Source: Gordionus sp. m RMFG-2023 | Lineage: Eukaryota > Nematomorpha > Gordioida > Chordodea > Parachordodidae | Length of the DNA: 64,000 nt | Reading direction: 5' to 3' | Assembly: GCF_954871325.1 (NCBI RefSeq) | Contig: NC_088775.1 | Span: 14,857,561-14,921,560, forward strand | Shown: positions 22,587 through 35,439 of the stretch, piece by piece | Position numbering within the stretch: position 1 is the first letter of the stretch | Layout of the letters: each line of letters opens with the position of its first letter | Notes under the pieces: generated by a model | Told to the model about the DNA's origin: nothing | The model's input: the letters and a program-made list of their open reading frames with translations, nothing else | Databases searched by the model: none | Made by a program: the position numbers and the translations under genes

Positions 22587-25500
22587 GGGATGTTGTTATG
22601 GCAAAACGCTTAAAATGTTTAAAAAAATAATTTTTAAATATTAACGTCTACATCATATAAAAAGATATTTTTGAAAGGACATTAACAAATAGTTTCTGTA
22701 TTATTTTGAATAAAATTTAAAAAATAGCCGCAAAAAGGAAAAATAATTGAAATGTGAGTTGTGACTAAATTTTCAAAATGTTTGTTTTAATATCTCTATT
22801 CTTACTTTTGAAAACATGGAAGAACTTGGATATAAGTGCATTGACAAAGTCGTCCAATTCTAAAAACAAAAAAAAAATTATTTGGATAAATTTTATAAAG
22901 ATATTGGTAGATAATATAAATAATTCTTTAAATATTTTTAAATAAATCGCCCAATTAAATTTTTTTTTATTAAATATAACACTATACCATCGACACTAGT
23001 TAAATACATTTTTAGGTATAGTTAAATCTGGGTTTAGTGCTAATCAAAATTTTGAAAATTAATTTTATTAAAAATTAATATAAGATGATTAGAAAATGAT
23101 TGTAGTATAATAATTAATTTAAATAATTCTTTCAAATATAATATTGGATTTTGTATAGCCTTCTATAAATAATATATTTAAAAAATAAATAGAAATTTTG
23201 TTGCAGTGTTATATTTTTTAAATAACAAAATAAACGAGGTTCCATTTTTAATATAACGATCACAACACTAGTTGTCTGCAGCTTGTGTAAGCGCGGAATA
23301 TTTTTTTAAGGAGATCATATTAAAATATATTCAGTTTACATGTGAACAGCTTTCCTACTAAAAACGCTATGTTGGGCCCAGACGTTTACATATCTACTCT
23401 CTTTTATACTTGATTATAGTTGCTATTTATATAATTAATTAGATATCGGGTGATTAGTGAATCATAATATTTCAGATTATTTTAGTTTTTACGATCTCAA
23501 TATGGCTTGTCAACATTTGTTTTTTTAAGGATTAAGTTCGTTCAGAATAATTTATTTTAAATAAACGGGTCCATTTACTCGTGATTAAAAAAAATATACT
23601 CCTAATAATTAGTAAGATTTGAGCTTTTAAGTGACAATTGATAACAAATAGAATTTACACCTATCTGTTTAAAATGTGAGGTCATACATTGAAGACTATT
23701 CTTTCAAAATAATTAACTGATTAATTCCCTTCTAAACTTTAATAGTTTTTCCTCTCAAAGAAATAATACACAGATAACAATAGTAACAACAGTTTATTTA
23801 AGCTTGTTTTAGGATCGTTTCAGATATAAAATGGAAGTAGATCAAAAATAATAATTTCTTTTTTTGTTTTATGTCTCTTCATTTTGTTTTGGGTGGAATT
23901 GCCGCATTTGGGTTGTAATACCAGGAAACATGGCTCTTTAGAAAACTTATCGGATATCAAACCCTACCTTACAAGGATCTCGTTCTTCTAAGAGTTTATA
24001 TCAAATGACATTATAATTTAAGTCACTTAGACCTCATTTATAGTAAGAGGGTAATACCGCAGTATTTCAAGCGATTTATATACATTTTAAAATTTTAAGT
24101 TTATGCAACTGTTATCATTGCTATCCGAGGTTTTAGAAAGAGACAAATACCAAAAAAATTACGTATTTTTTGTTCAATTATTTTTTTTACATTCTATAAT
24201 TATTTAAATAAATCTAGAATATTAATATGTATATATCTAATCATGTGTGGAATAAAATTGTCTCTTTATATCTTGTTCTTTTTGCTACATCTCCCTCAAT
24301 TTTATTTATAAGAGATGAAGAATTGTCAAATAAATTTTTTTTTATAAATATGTAAGCTTAATTTCAATTTCTAGGAGAGTTATGCTCTTTGCCGGAGAGA
24401 AGATATTGATTTATTTGTTTATAAAAATATTCTAAATCACTTTTCTTTATAAAGGGACACTAGAAATTATTATAAGTTATATATTCTTAAGATTCATTAG
24501 TTATTGTTTGTTTAAATACTATTATGTCCAATAAAATAATGTTTAATTTTAAGGCATTTTTTTTGAAATTGTACCTAAATACGAATCTTTATTTAAGGCG
24601 CATGTCAAAAATTAGTTGGCTAGAGTTGCTCGTGGGTAATTTTATGGTATTTTTATGATAATTTAAATAGCAGCGATAAAAAATATATAATATGACATTT
24701 TGTATAAATTTCTTAAAGCTACTAATTTAATTTGGAATTAAATACCTTAGTGAAATTTGAGTAAAATATTTGCATTTTGCAAACAGCTATTATATTCATC
24801 AGAGAATCTCTATTTTAAACTTTTTTTATTTATACAATTTTTTTGCTCCTATTCTGAGCTCTAAATATTCTTCCATATTAATAATTTATATTACATCTTG
24901 TTTATTTCCTTTTTTTACTAGGAAAATTTATCTTGAAGTCATTATTGAATATCTAAAATCTTATAAATATATTAGGACTAGTGAGTAAAATTGATCATTT
25001 CTAATAGCCTTATATAAATTTATGAATAAATTTATGTTATAACATATTAAATGTATATAACTTCTATTACCCCCAGACTGAGGTTGGTCTTCAGCTAAAA
25101 ACAAACTCGATTTCGTCATATCGGCTCTATGAATCAGTTACACATGTGCTGAAAAACAAATATTCAATAGAATGAATTTTTTGAGCATTAAATGAGTAAA
25201 ATTATAAGTTATAAGAATAATTATTGAATATATAAAGATGGCCCTATATCTAAAAATATATAAATGATGGAAATGTAAAATGCACAAAAATATTCTTAAG
25301 ATATATTGAATTTGTATAAACCAACGGGCAAGGTGAAAAAAATGTGTATCTCCTTATTGATTGAACTAATTTTTAAATGATAAAATTATTATCTGATATC
25401 AAATTCCTTTATATATATTTTTTAAAACATGTATTGATGAGGTAGAGTATACTGAATAACCTCTTAAACATAGATAGCCAAAATTCGCGGCTAATTATAT

Positions 25501-26532
25501 AAAATATGTTTTTTTATACTTTTCATCGAAGTTTTTAATAATCGATGGACTATTCTTGATGCGAGTTGAGATATGTAATTATCAAATTCACAAATTTGGC
25601 TTTAAAAATCAATAATTTATAAAATTCCATGTCAACTAATTCATATATTTAAATAATTTCTTATTTTTTAATGCAAATTTTTTTTTTGATTTCATCGAGT
25701 ACTTTTGAGAAAATATTGTTTTCAGACCATTGTATCATTTCTCTAAAAACACTCATAAACTTTTCTAACTCATAAAATTCCCTATTTAAGAAAAACCTTT
25801 ATTAAAAGGCATTATAATATCTAATTTTTTTTGGCTGTTGTCTCAATACCTACTCCCCCCCCCCTTTTGGCTACCACGCCTGATTTGATTATAATTTTCC
25901 AGCCTCATTTGTTTTGTATTAGATTTTGCTTTTGCTATATAAGATAATATTTACAAATATCAGTTCAATTTATAAATATAATTTATTTTTATTTAATTAT
26001 GAAGAACTGTTTACTAAATATAAAAATAAAAACTTTCACAACAAGTTTGATATATATTAAAACAAATTAAACTACATAGCTCAAGGTACTTATTAGTTGC
26101 ATCAAAAATTAAGAGAGTAAATCAAAAAAAGATGGCGCTGATTGTTAAAATGTTTTCTTGAACACATTTTTACATAAATTACAACTCCTTGGCAACGAGA
26201 TCGAAGGGTAATTTCTGTGTGATATGTTTTGAGATGTAAATACTCATTATTATTGTATTTGTTGTGTAAATAAATAATTCAGAAACTTGCATAGATACCA
26301 ATTACATGCTCAAATCTGAAAGAAAAAAATTTGGTCCAGCCCGGATTATTTTAAAATAAAAAATTCATCCCGACCTTCCCAGGTTATTTTTTTAAAAAAC
26401 TTCGGCCTATGAGTGTACACAAATATATACTTATTCCGTATTTTACCATTCAGTTTTTAGTATATGTGATCATTTAATATCTTATAACTTTTTAAACTTC
26501 TTTATTTCAAACTGATAGAAATTTAGTATATT
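22587..26532. other. Non-coding DNA with one orphan hAT end
   Basis: Nearly 4 kb without a gene I can support; open frames are short and low-complexity. A hAT-type right terminus (a C run, then TTTTGGCTACCACGCCTG, ending at 25882) lies at 25850-25882 without an identifiable partner. A decayed CCGG-type miniature element lies at about 26325-26410 (GGTCCAGCCCGGATTATTTT). The stretch 23250-24250 is slightly less AT-rich but shows no open exon. Confidence 0.45.
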
Positions 26533-26879
26533 CAGGGTTGGGCAAATTTTCAGAAAATTGTATTCGAATACAGATACTTTATAAAATTTTGTATTTAAGA
26601 TACAAGATACTTTAGGAAAATTTTAATAAGATACAAGATACTTTTATATTTAAAAAAAGTATCTAAGATACAAGATATTTTTTTAAAAAAAACTTTAAAT
26701 AGTCAAAATCAAAATGTATAAAGCTTTATTTTCTTATCTATAATATAAATTTATAAAAAATTTGAAAATAAATTCTAGAAAATAACAAATTTATTATATA
26801 AGATAATGCGATATTTTTTTTAATAATTGTATAATTAGTAAATATTAATACATCAGCATCATAAATCAGCATTGTTTTT

Positions 26880-26990
26880 TAATATTACTAATTTTTCAAA
26901 TAATTTATCGCATCTTTGACGATTTGGTCTGTTAACCATATTAGCAAAGCTAAATAATCGTTCGACGGAGGCAGAGTAGGGTAATATTGT
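26880..26990 (-). pseudogene. hAT transposase C-terminal remnant
   Basis: On the minus strand this gives ILPYSASVERLFSFANMV, then a basic segment and FEKLVILKNNA. This is the hAT dimerisation signature (P-x-S-A-x-V-E-R-L-F-S ... L-x-L-K-x-N). Only this exon-sized piece is recognisable; the rest of the gene has been lost, so the element was once coding but is now a deletion derivative. Confidence 0.82.
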
Positions 26991-27861
26991 GTTATATTTA
27001 ATAAATATTTCTTTTTATTAATTTTATAAAGAAAATTCTATTTTAAGCATATATGTAAAAATTAAAAAAAATATATATGAAAGGTGGATTAAATATTGCT
27101 AAGTACTATCTATCATATAAAAATGGTGCCCCAACTATTTGGATTATATTTTGGCCTAGTATTCAAATTAACAACCTCTTTTTTATCAATATTAGTTTTC
27201 TTATTCTTTTCATACATTTTCTATATATCATTTTAATTTCATTATAATCAATAATATACAAATTTATTTTAAAATACTTCTAAATTGGAATATGAAATGA
27301 TAATGAATATGATTATAAATGTGATTTATTATATAATTATATATTATACTATTAGATGCTTGACAAAATTTGATGACGAGTCCGCAGAACCACTTATAGA
27401 ACTGTGGCATTCTTTAGATTTTAATTTTTATTATGATCATGTTGAAGTACTTGAAAAAAATTCCCATTTAAAATACTTAATTTAAATTTATAGTTATATT
27501 TTTCGGTTGGAGAATCATCTGAAGACGAAGATAAACATATTATTCTATCTTCTTTAATAGACGGATATAAAACGATTATAATAATATATTTAGCAAATTG
27601 CTATATGATGACCAACGTCGTATATCATACATTATCTTAAAATGTCTAAATTCTGATTAAATTTTTCATTTAAATTTTAAAACAATATCATTTTAGATTT
27701 TAATACTATTTAAATTAACTAATATAAATTATTTTTAAAGTATCTGTATCTTTTTGATTACAAAGTTGGTCAAGATACTAATACTTTTAAATAATATGTA
27801 TCTTAGATACTGGATACAAGATACTTTCCAATATTTAAAAAAAGATACAAATATCCGCGAT

Positions 27862-28237
27862 CAGAGATGTACATTTGCTCATAATAAAATTTGAAGATCT
27901 TTTATTTTTTAAAAATTTTGTTTAACGATCTTTGAAGATCGTTGCGATCAACGATCTTCAAAGATCTTCATGATATTTATTTTTTTTACCGATTTAGTTT
28001 TTTTATTTTACTCTTTCAAAAAATATTAACATTTTTATTTATTTATATGCAAAAAGAAATAATATATTAATAAAATTGAAAAACATCTGGGCTTTTAATA
28101 AAGGGGTAAAAAAATAAATATCATGAAGATCTTTGAAGATCGTTACACAAAATTTTAAAAAAATAAAAGATCTTGCTCAAATTTTTGAGCTAGATCTCGC
28201 TCAAAAATCTTCAAGGAAGATCTTTTGTACAACTCTG
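27862..28237. mobile_element. Nested miniature hAT element with perfect TSD
   Basis: The ends CAGAGATGTACATTTGCTC and TTGTACAACTCTG are inverted repeats, and TCCGCGAT flanks the element exactly on both sides (27854-27861 and 28238-28245). The interior is close to one long palindrome: AACGATCTTTGAAGATCGTT and ATCATGAAGATCTTTGAAGA recur in opposite orientation around a short AT-rich centre. Length 376 bp, no coding. It interrupts the right end of the hAT at 26533-28259, so it is the younger of the two. Confidence 0.93.
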
Positions 28238-28438
28238 TCCGCGATACTGCCCAACCCTGAGTATAGTATATTATATTATAAATTGATACTATTAAAGAAT
28301 ATATTGGTAAAATCATCTATTTTAAAATTTTGACATTATAAATTTAGATTATTTATAAAAATTAATTACAATTTCTATTTAGAAAAAATAAGTGTAAATA
28401 ATATTTTGAAAATATGCTATATTATATTTATATAAATC

Positions 28439-28520
28439 AGAGACCTAATAACCGGGCCTGGCCTAAATATTTATTTTTTAAGTACCAAGGCCAGGTATTT
28501 TAAATCGCGATTAATATATA
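28439..28520. repeat. CCGGGCC-type miniature element fragment
   Basis: The stretch starts CAGAGACCTAATAACCGGGC and carries CTGGCC and CCAGG pieces like those of the element at 37990-38368. The right end is not recognisable. Confidence 0.5.
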
Positions 28521-28919
28521 AAAAAATTATTATATTATATAAAATTATTATAAATTGTACAATAGTAGAATATATTCTCAAAATACTATTTATATGCATT
28601 TTTTTAAACATCAATTTATTTTTATAAATATAATAAATTCTCAAAATTTTATTTAAATGTTGTTAGTATTAATTTTTATAATATACTAAATCTCTATCAG
28701 TTTAGAATATAGAAGAGAATACAATAAGTTATTAGATATTAAAGAATTATATTCGCTGATGTAAAATAAATTTATGTGAATACCCAAGTCAATGTTAAAA
28801 ATTTATCCGGGCCGATGTAGTATAGTAAAATCATACCATCCAATACTATATTGATTCTAAAATATAACAAAATCGACCGTATTGATAATTAATAACCGAA
28901 CCTCAACTTTTACGAATAA

Positions 28920-29310
28920 AATCTATATAATTTTACAAATCTCGTATTTTATAGATGAATCAGCAATTATAGATTAACACATCACAAAATTTTATAGATT
29001 CTCATTCAATCAATAAGGTACATTTAATTTGTTTAAATTCATAATATCATTTTTAAAACTTTGAATCAACACTTATAGAGCACATCATAAAATTTTATAG
29101 ATTAATCATCACAAAATTTTATAGATTTCTTATTCAATCAAATATATAATAAATTACAATTTTAATGGCCGCCAATATATTTGAAGCGATGAATAAATAT
29201 ATAATAATAAATATTTTACAATTTTAATAGCCGCCAATGAAACGATGAAAAAATAATGAATAAATTTCTTATAATTTTAATGGTCGCCAATATATATGAA
29301 GCGATTAAAA
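28920..29310. repeat. Imperfect direct repeats
   Basis: The phrase ATCACAAAATTTTATAGATT with TATTCAATCAA recurs two to three times (about 28980-29140), and AATTTTAATGGCCGCCAATA with GAAGCGATGAA recurs three times (about 29158, 29220, 29274). Non-coding; origin not recognised. Confidence 0.6.
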
Positions 29311-29369
29311 CATCTCTTAAAAATCAATACGGTATTGATTCTACTATACCAAAATATCACTACTGTATT

Positions 29370-32300
29370 CATAGGCGTAGCTAAGGGGGAGGGGCAAAGG
29401 AAAATTCCTGCCCCCCCCCTTCAGAAAGTTATCACTTTTTGTGAATATCATTTTAAGCTAATAAAAAAATATCCTCCTTAGTCCTCTTCCCATCCCCTGT
29501 CCCCCAAAAATGTATGCATATATCTTAAACAATAATTTGAAAGAAAGAATGTAAAAGTTAATATTTTTTTAAACTAAAACTATTCATCATAATTCATACT
29601 TCTTTGGAAAAAAGCATTTATATATAAAAAAAGTGAAACCAAAAATGTTTTTTAAGAAATGAAATATAAGCCTAAATAAGTCTTAAGACAAAGGTGAAAT
29701 GTATTATAATTGCCATTAATAGATCCATAAAATAACTAAATAATATAATATATCAAATATAATTTTTTATAAAGTGAGTAACTTCTTTTATTATCTTAAT
29801 AATAGTAAAATATAATTATTATTGATAAAATTAAATTATAAATTAAATAAAAAAAAATTAATGCACAATACAAACAGTGGAATATTATGTGCCGTAGATT
29901 TAAAATATAATTTTATCTATTAATGTATGACAATCAAATAATTTTTATCAATAGTGAATTATAAATTTTACAGAAGACTATAAAATATCTTTTAGAGAAT
30001 GTAAATGAAAAAAATAATTTTATATTTCAGTAGCGTCAATATATAATAAAGTATATTCATTGTAAAATGAATAATATGATGTTTAATTTTTATTAAAATA
30101 AATAGATGGCGTTAAAGAATTGAATGCAAATTGTTGCTTTTATTTATTATCAAAAACATTGTTTAGTAAAGTTTATAAAAATATTAACTGTAGTATATTC
30201 TATAACTGTCAAATATGTCTTTTATAATCAATTCTATATAATAGAGGAATATCAACATTATGTCTAACAAATATATGCATCATAAAAATTAACTTTATCC
30301 CCATTAATTATATTAATCTTACGATCATAATCATAATATAAACATATATTCAAGTATAAACTCTTGAACAAAAGTCCAATATATTACAAAACTACAACAC
30401 GCCCACCCTTCAGAAGCCACGTGTTACATTCTAAAAAAATATATCATTTAATTTTTAAGATATTTTTCAGTTTTCATATAATCTTCCCAAATTTGCTTCA
30501 TTTCTCATCAGTTATTTGATATAATCTTTTCTTAATCTTTTCAGACTTTTTCATTGAGTCATAGCTCTTGGTCATCAATACTCCCATATTTACACCATTT
30601 TTCATATCACATCAGGGGTTAAATAAAACATATAAAGGGTTAAATGAAACATATATGACATGAATTTCTTTATCTAAGATTAACAATCAAAATATAGTGA
30701 TATTTTGTTTCAAAAAAAAATTTTGCTTAAGAGAAAAATATCTGAAATATTTTTAAAATAATCATTAAACATTGGTAACATAAAAAAAATGATTTTGCTG
30801 ACATAGATAAAAACTACATAATCATTATGAAAACTACATATATTACGTATAACTACAATTTTGTTTTGTATTCACAATTAATGAGATAATCACTATTTAA
30901 ACAATATAGATTACATGTAACCAAATAGAATATTTTGATTTTCACAAAAAAAAACAAATCTTAATTGTTTAAAAAAAAAATAGACAGAAATATTATTACG
31001 ATTGTTGAACAGGAAATATTGTACAATCTTATAAAAATGGAAATTTTTTTAATTTAATTATCATTTCAAACACATCTTAATGATAACTTTAAATTCAAAT
31101 ATATACCACATATATAACACATCTTAATGATAAGAATCACTTTACATTCAAATATATATCACACATATATATATACACTTATCACTTCCATATTATATCA
31201 CCCTAATTAATATTGCATTATATTCACCATAAATCAATATTAATTAAAAATAGATTAAAAATGAACCAACACACATGTCCATCTTTTTAAAAACTCCAAT
31301 TGCATATATAAAAATTAATAATTTCAGCACAAAAATCTATTATATATTTTTAATATATCACCCATAAAAATTTTAATCATCGCTATAATTATTCACCAAT
31401 TTTTATTCACACTTTTATTTTGTATATATTTTTATAACAAATTTTCCACTTTTATCACACTAAATTCTCTACTTCCGTACCCTTATAATTCCAATATACC
31501 CCTTTTCTAAATTTTATTTTAATAAATTTTAAATTAATAACCCTTTAAAAAAACTTAAATTTATTAAAATAACCTTTCCCATAATTAAAATAACTCTCTC
31601 TATATACATATGAAATCTTTCTTAATTTTTCAATAAATTTTATTTTTATTTCATCAAAATGACAATAAAATTATCCACTGACTTAAATTTGGCAAATTTT
31701 ATTTTTATTTCATCAAAATGACCATAAAAATATCTAGCTCTTAAAAAAAATCAAAAATCATCCTTATCCTTTTGATTACATTATTTCACATATATTTACA
31801 GAATCATTTTAAATTTATATATTTAGCAATATTTAATCTTGTCATCTATTTTTCTCAATATCTAATTATATTTTATCCCTTATAAAATTTCCACTTAATT
31901 TTATAAATTAAAAATTTCATTTGTAAAAAAAATATAATACCTTGCGTTGTGAAAAATGAGTTTCTTATAATTCTTTTTATTCATTTTATTGTATCACTCA
32001 CGAATCCCACTCTTATCCTCTACATTGCATTGTTCTCATCAATCACTAGATGGATCCTGGTCACGGTACCAATTTTAAACATCTAACACTAACTCTAAAA
32101 TATACAAACAAATATATGCATCATAAAAATTAACTTTATTCCCATTAATTATATTAATCTTACAATCATAATCATAATATAAACATATATTCAAGTATAA
32201 ACTCTTGAACAAAAGACCATCTGACTAACCCTAACCCTCTCCAAATATCACTTTTGATTGACATTTCATATATAACATAATATATATATATAAATATATA

Positions 32301-32584
32301 ATAAAACTACAACACTTTTATATTAATGTATTAATGTATATATATATATATGTAATTTATTATATTTTATATAAAATAATAAAAATATATTTCCAATTTG
32401 TTCCAGGCTTATTTTTAGTATAATCTATTAACCAATTTATATTTTTAAAAAAGATATTATTATTTTTTTATTAAAATTAATCTCCTATCACGTAAAAATA
32501 TCTTATGTATATATAGGCTAAGAAAACCCAGCTGAAGGCCGGTCAAAAGCGCCCCCTCTTAGAAAAATCCTGGCTACGCCTATG
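29370..32584. mobile_element. Non-autonomous hAT element with perfect TSD, interrupted by an LTR element
   Basis: The ends CATAGGCGTAGCTAAGGGGG and TGGCTACGCCTATG are inverted repeats, and ACTGTATT flanks both sides exactly (29362-29369 and 32585-32592). The inside of the right end (GAAGGCCGGTCAAAAGCG) matches the left subterminal region of the hAT at 7337 in reverse. The part at 30100-30250 shares blocks (AATAGATGGCGTT, ATTAACTGT, TATAACTGTCAAAT) with the 3057 and 20634 copies. A coding-less LTR element occupies about 30261-32314. No transposase coding. Confidence 0.9.
30261..32314 (-). mobile_element. Coding-less LTR element (TRIM/LARD-like) on the minus strand, old
   Basis: Two direct repeats share over 110 bp with few differences (AATATATGCATCATAAAAAT ... 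AAACTCTTGAACAAAAG): about 30261-30399 and about 32080-32314. On the minus strand the right repeat is followed by a primer-site-like TGGTACCGTGACCAGGATCC (32071-32052), and the left repeat is preceded by a purine-rich GAAGGGTGGG. Both fit a minus-strand element with the 5' LTR on the right. The LTRs differ in length and by several changes, and no flanking duplication is clear, so it is older than the one at 54124. The interior has no coding. A fossil. Confidence 0.65.
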
Positions 32585-32592
32585 ACTGTATT

Positions 32593-35439
32593 GAATCTAC
32601 TATGATAATATTAATACGACAGAGTGCAATTAATAAAACCTCTTCACGTTTAAATAAATTAGTATTTTAAAATATGCATGTAAATAATATTTTGAGAATA
32701 TTATATACATTTTATTTATAAAAATAAATTGACATTTTCAAAAATGCATGTATATAGTATTTTGAGAATATAAATTTTTGCACAATATATAATAAATTTC
32801 TAACATAATATTTTATATAGAATAAGATTTAACAATATATATTATTTCTTATCATTACATTTAATAAAAAAAAACCAATAAAAATATAGTTACTTAATTA
32901 TTTCAGAGACATGCAGGTCCGGCCCTAAACCCGGGTACACAGGCCGGACCCTATTTCTTTTCGAATTAGCTGGCCAGACCTTTTTATCAAAATACCAGAG
33001 AAGGGCTGAATATTTTTGCTAATCTGGATAAAAAATGTGGTATCTCTATCTAGAACACTATTTTTAAAGTATCTATATTTAGCTACTATTTTAGATGTAT
33101 CTGTATTAGTTTTTGGATACATTTTCATATTATTCTACTTCAATTTTTATTATATTATGATAATATTTGAATTAAATTTAATAAATATTATATTCGGGTT
33201 TATTTCATTACAAAAACAAACCAGTTATACTGGATGGCGATAAAATTTTGAAAATCGTTATATTTAAAATACAGCAATTGTTAGTTATAATCATATAATT
33301 TTATATTATGTATTGTTAATAACAAATATTATTTTTAATTTAATTACAGTAAAATATATGTTACGCTTATAGTCTTGGAGGAGGAAGTCTTTTCCAAGAT
33401 TAACAAATATGAATGACTTTTTTAATATTTTATAGATAATTTGAGGCTTATTTAAAATAACACTTGTTAAAGCTTAAATAACAGTATAATTAGGTAACAA
33501 GTTTATTCTCATCTAGTCGAATATCAATTTCCAAGACTGGAGGAAAGAAGTCAGTCAAAACTGTGCTATAAAATTAAAATTAAATTAATTTAAAATTTAA
33601 ATTAAAATAAAATAAAATAAAATAAAATGAATTAAAGTAAAATAAAATAATATAAAATAAAATAAAATAAGCATGTCTAAGTTTTCCCATATTTTAAATT
33701 ATTTTCAAATATGTGGTTATTTTTTTAACATAGCAATGAAAGCGTCGTTTTCACCTCCAAAAAGATTAATATATCGATGAGAAAGCATATGATATAATAG
33801 AGATGTAATTGGAAAATAAAATAATTTATATTTAAGTTAGATTTTCTAATTCAATGTATACCAAAATTTGGATCACGTGAATTATAAAAAAAATACTATA
33901 GGGATTAAAATAATATTTATAGCTGTTTCTCTACGTTATTACAGAATTTTTAAAAAAATATTCTATTACTTTTATTTTTAAAATAGTTAATTTAGGTTTA
34001 TTTTATCTAAGAACCTCAAATCAAATAATATTTTCTATAATATAATATTGTTTCCGATAATTATGGTTAAAAAAAAGATAAAAGGGACAAAGTTTTATCT
34101 GCCCTTGATATTAGGGTTCCGACAAATTTTATATCAGATTACTTATGATATTAAATAAATAAACATTCAAGTAATGTTCATTTTCAAATTTTATAATTAT
34201 TTATATTTGATATATAAAAGGAACCTATGAGTATGACATTGAAATTAAATTTAATTCATAAAATAACGTATAGTATTAATAGAGTTGGGAAAGATACTTT
34301 TAAAATGTATTTTAATTCAGCTACAAAATATTTTAATAAGAATGTATTTTTTTAAAGCTCCATTTTGAAATCGTTCGCAGAATTATAATGCGTTAAGCTA
34401 GTAGTAGCTCAAAACTATATAAAATATTTTAATTTTTTCAAATGTTTTAGATACAAACACGATTTAATAGGTATTTATTACCGATCCCGCTAAAAATAAT
34501 AGTCTTTCTACTGCTGCAGGAAAAGGCAATATAGCTTTTCCTTTATTATCTATTAGTATTTAAATTTCGAATCTTGAAGATGATGAACTACTTGAACTAA
34601 TATCATAAGAGTAACATCTCCAAAAATGATATATAATAAAAAATAATTTATTATTGAAATGTTATCTATTTTTAAAGCAATGTTGGGTCATAAATGTGTT
34701 GCGGAATAAAAATTTCCCTAAATATAACTCTTATTATTTTTAAATTTAGAGCGAAATGACAATACGCTTGTATGTTTCGATCCATAAAAAAAATATGTGA
34801 TACGATCTTTAGATACGCTTTTTTTTAAAATATGTGTTTAAATCTTGAGATCTTCTAACTTTTAATCACGTGTAAACCAAACATTTTATATTTATACTAT
34901 ATAACAAAAAGAAATAAAATAATTTACAAGTCAAGGTGACATATTATAACAACAATTTATTTATTAGGGCAGCCAAACCATGAACTTCTACACTCCCTAA
35001 GTCAATGCAATATTATCCCTTACCCTACACCTCTCCAACCAAATTAAAATTAGTAAAAAAAGGAAATCCAAATCAAAACTACACCCTACCTCCTCCAAAT
35101 TTATTCAAATACGTTAGCGTCTTCATAACTATTTAGCCCCCCCCCCCCCTATTTTAATAAAGTTTATGCATCATGGCCCCTCTTAAAAGTCCTAAACCCA
35201 GTGTCTATTGATCATTTATACAGCCATAGAGTCTACTAAACATTAGTATTAAATATTCATCAATTTTGGAATAAACTGACATTATTTATTATAATATTGG
35301 CTCAGAATCTACTTTTTTTAAATATAATATTTTATAAATTCATTTTATGATATCCAAAATTGGATAAATAAACCTCACATTCTCAATATTTTTTAACCTG
35401 ACCAGGAAAATTAGGAGAAACTAAAGCATCTATTTAATG
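32593..35439. other. Non-coding DNA with a CCGG-type element and an AAAAT microsatellite
   Basis: At 32905-33235 lies a CCGG-type element (CAGAGACATGCAGGTCCGGC, then AAGTATCTATATTTAGCTAC and TTTTTGGATACATTTTCATA) related to the one at 44327-44720. An (AAAAT)n tract runs at about 33600-33672. Nothing else is supported; open frames here fall on the repeat. Confidence 0.55.

Larger units (their letters stand above)
26533..28259 (-). mobile_element. hAT element with CAGGGTTGGGCA ends
   Basis: The ends CAGGGTTGGGCAAATTTT and CTGCCCAACCCTG are inverted repeats, and the flanks AGTATATT (26525-26532) and AGTATAGT (28260-28267) match in seven of eight bases. Both ends carry subterminal GATACAAGATAC/GTATCTT repeats. 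A hAT C-terminal transposase remnant is present on the minus strand (26990-26880). A second miniature element (27862-28237) is nested close to the right end. Confidence 0.88.

Noticed and set aside
28133-28333. A 66-codon plus-strand open frame
   Set aside because: It crosses the end of a palindromic miniature element and its host hAT, so it cannot be a gene.
32220-32245. CTAACCCTAACCCT, telomere-like text
   Set aside because: Only two units inside an LTR; no array.
32925-33243. Two overlapping open frames on opposite strands
   Set aside because: Both fall on a CCGG-type miniature element that recurs at 44327; they are by-products of its composition.
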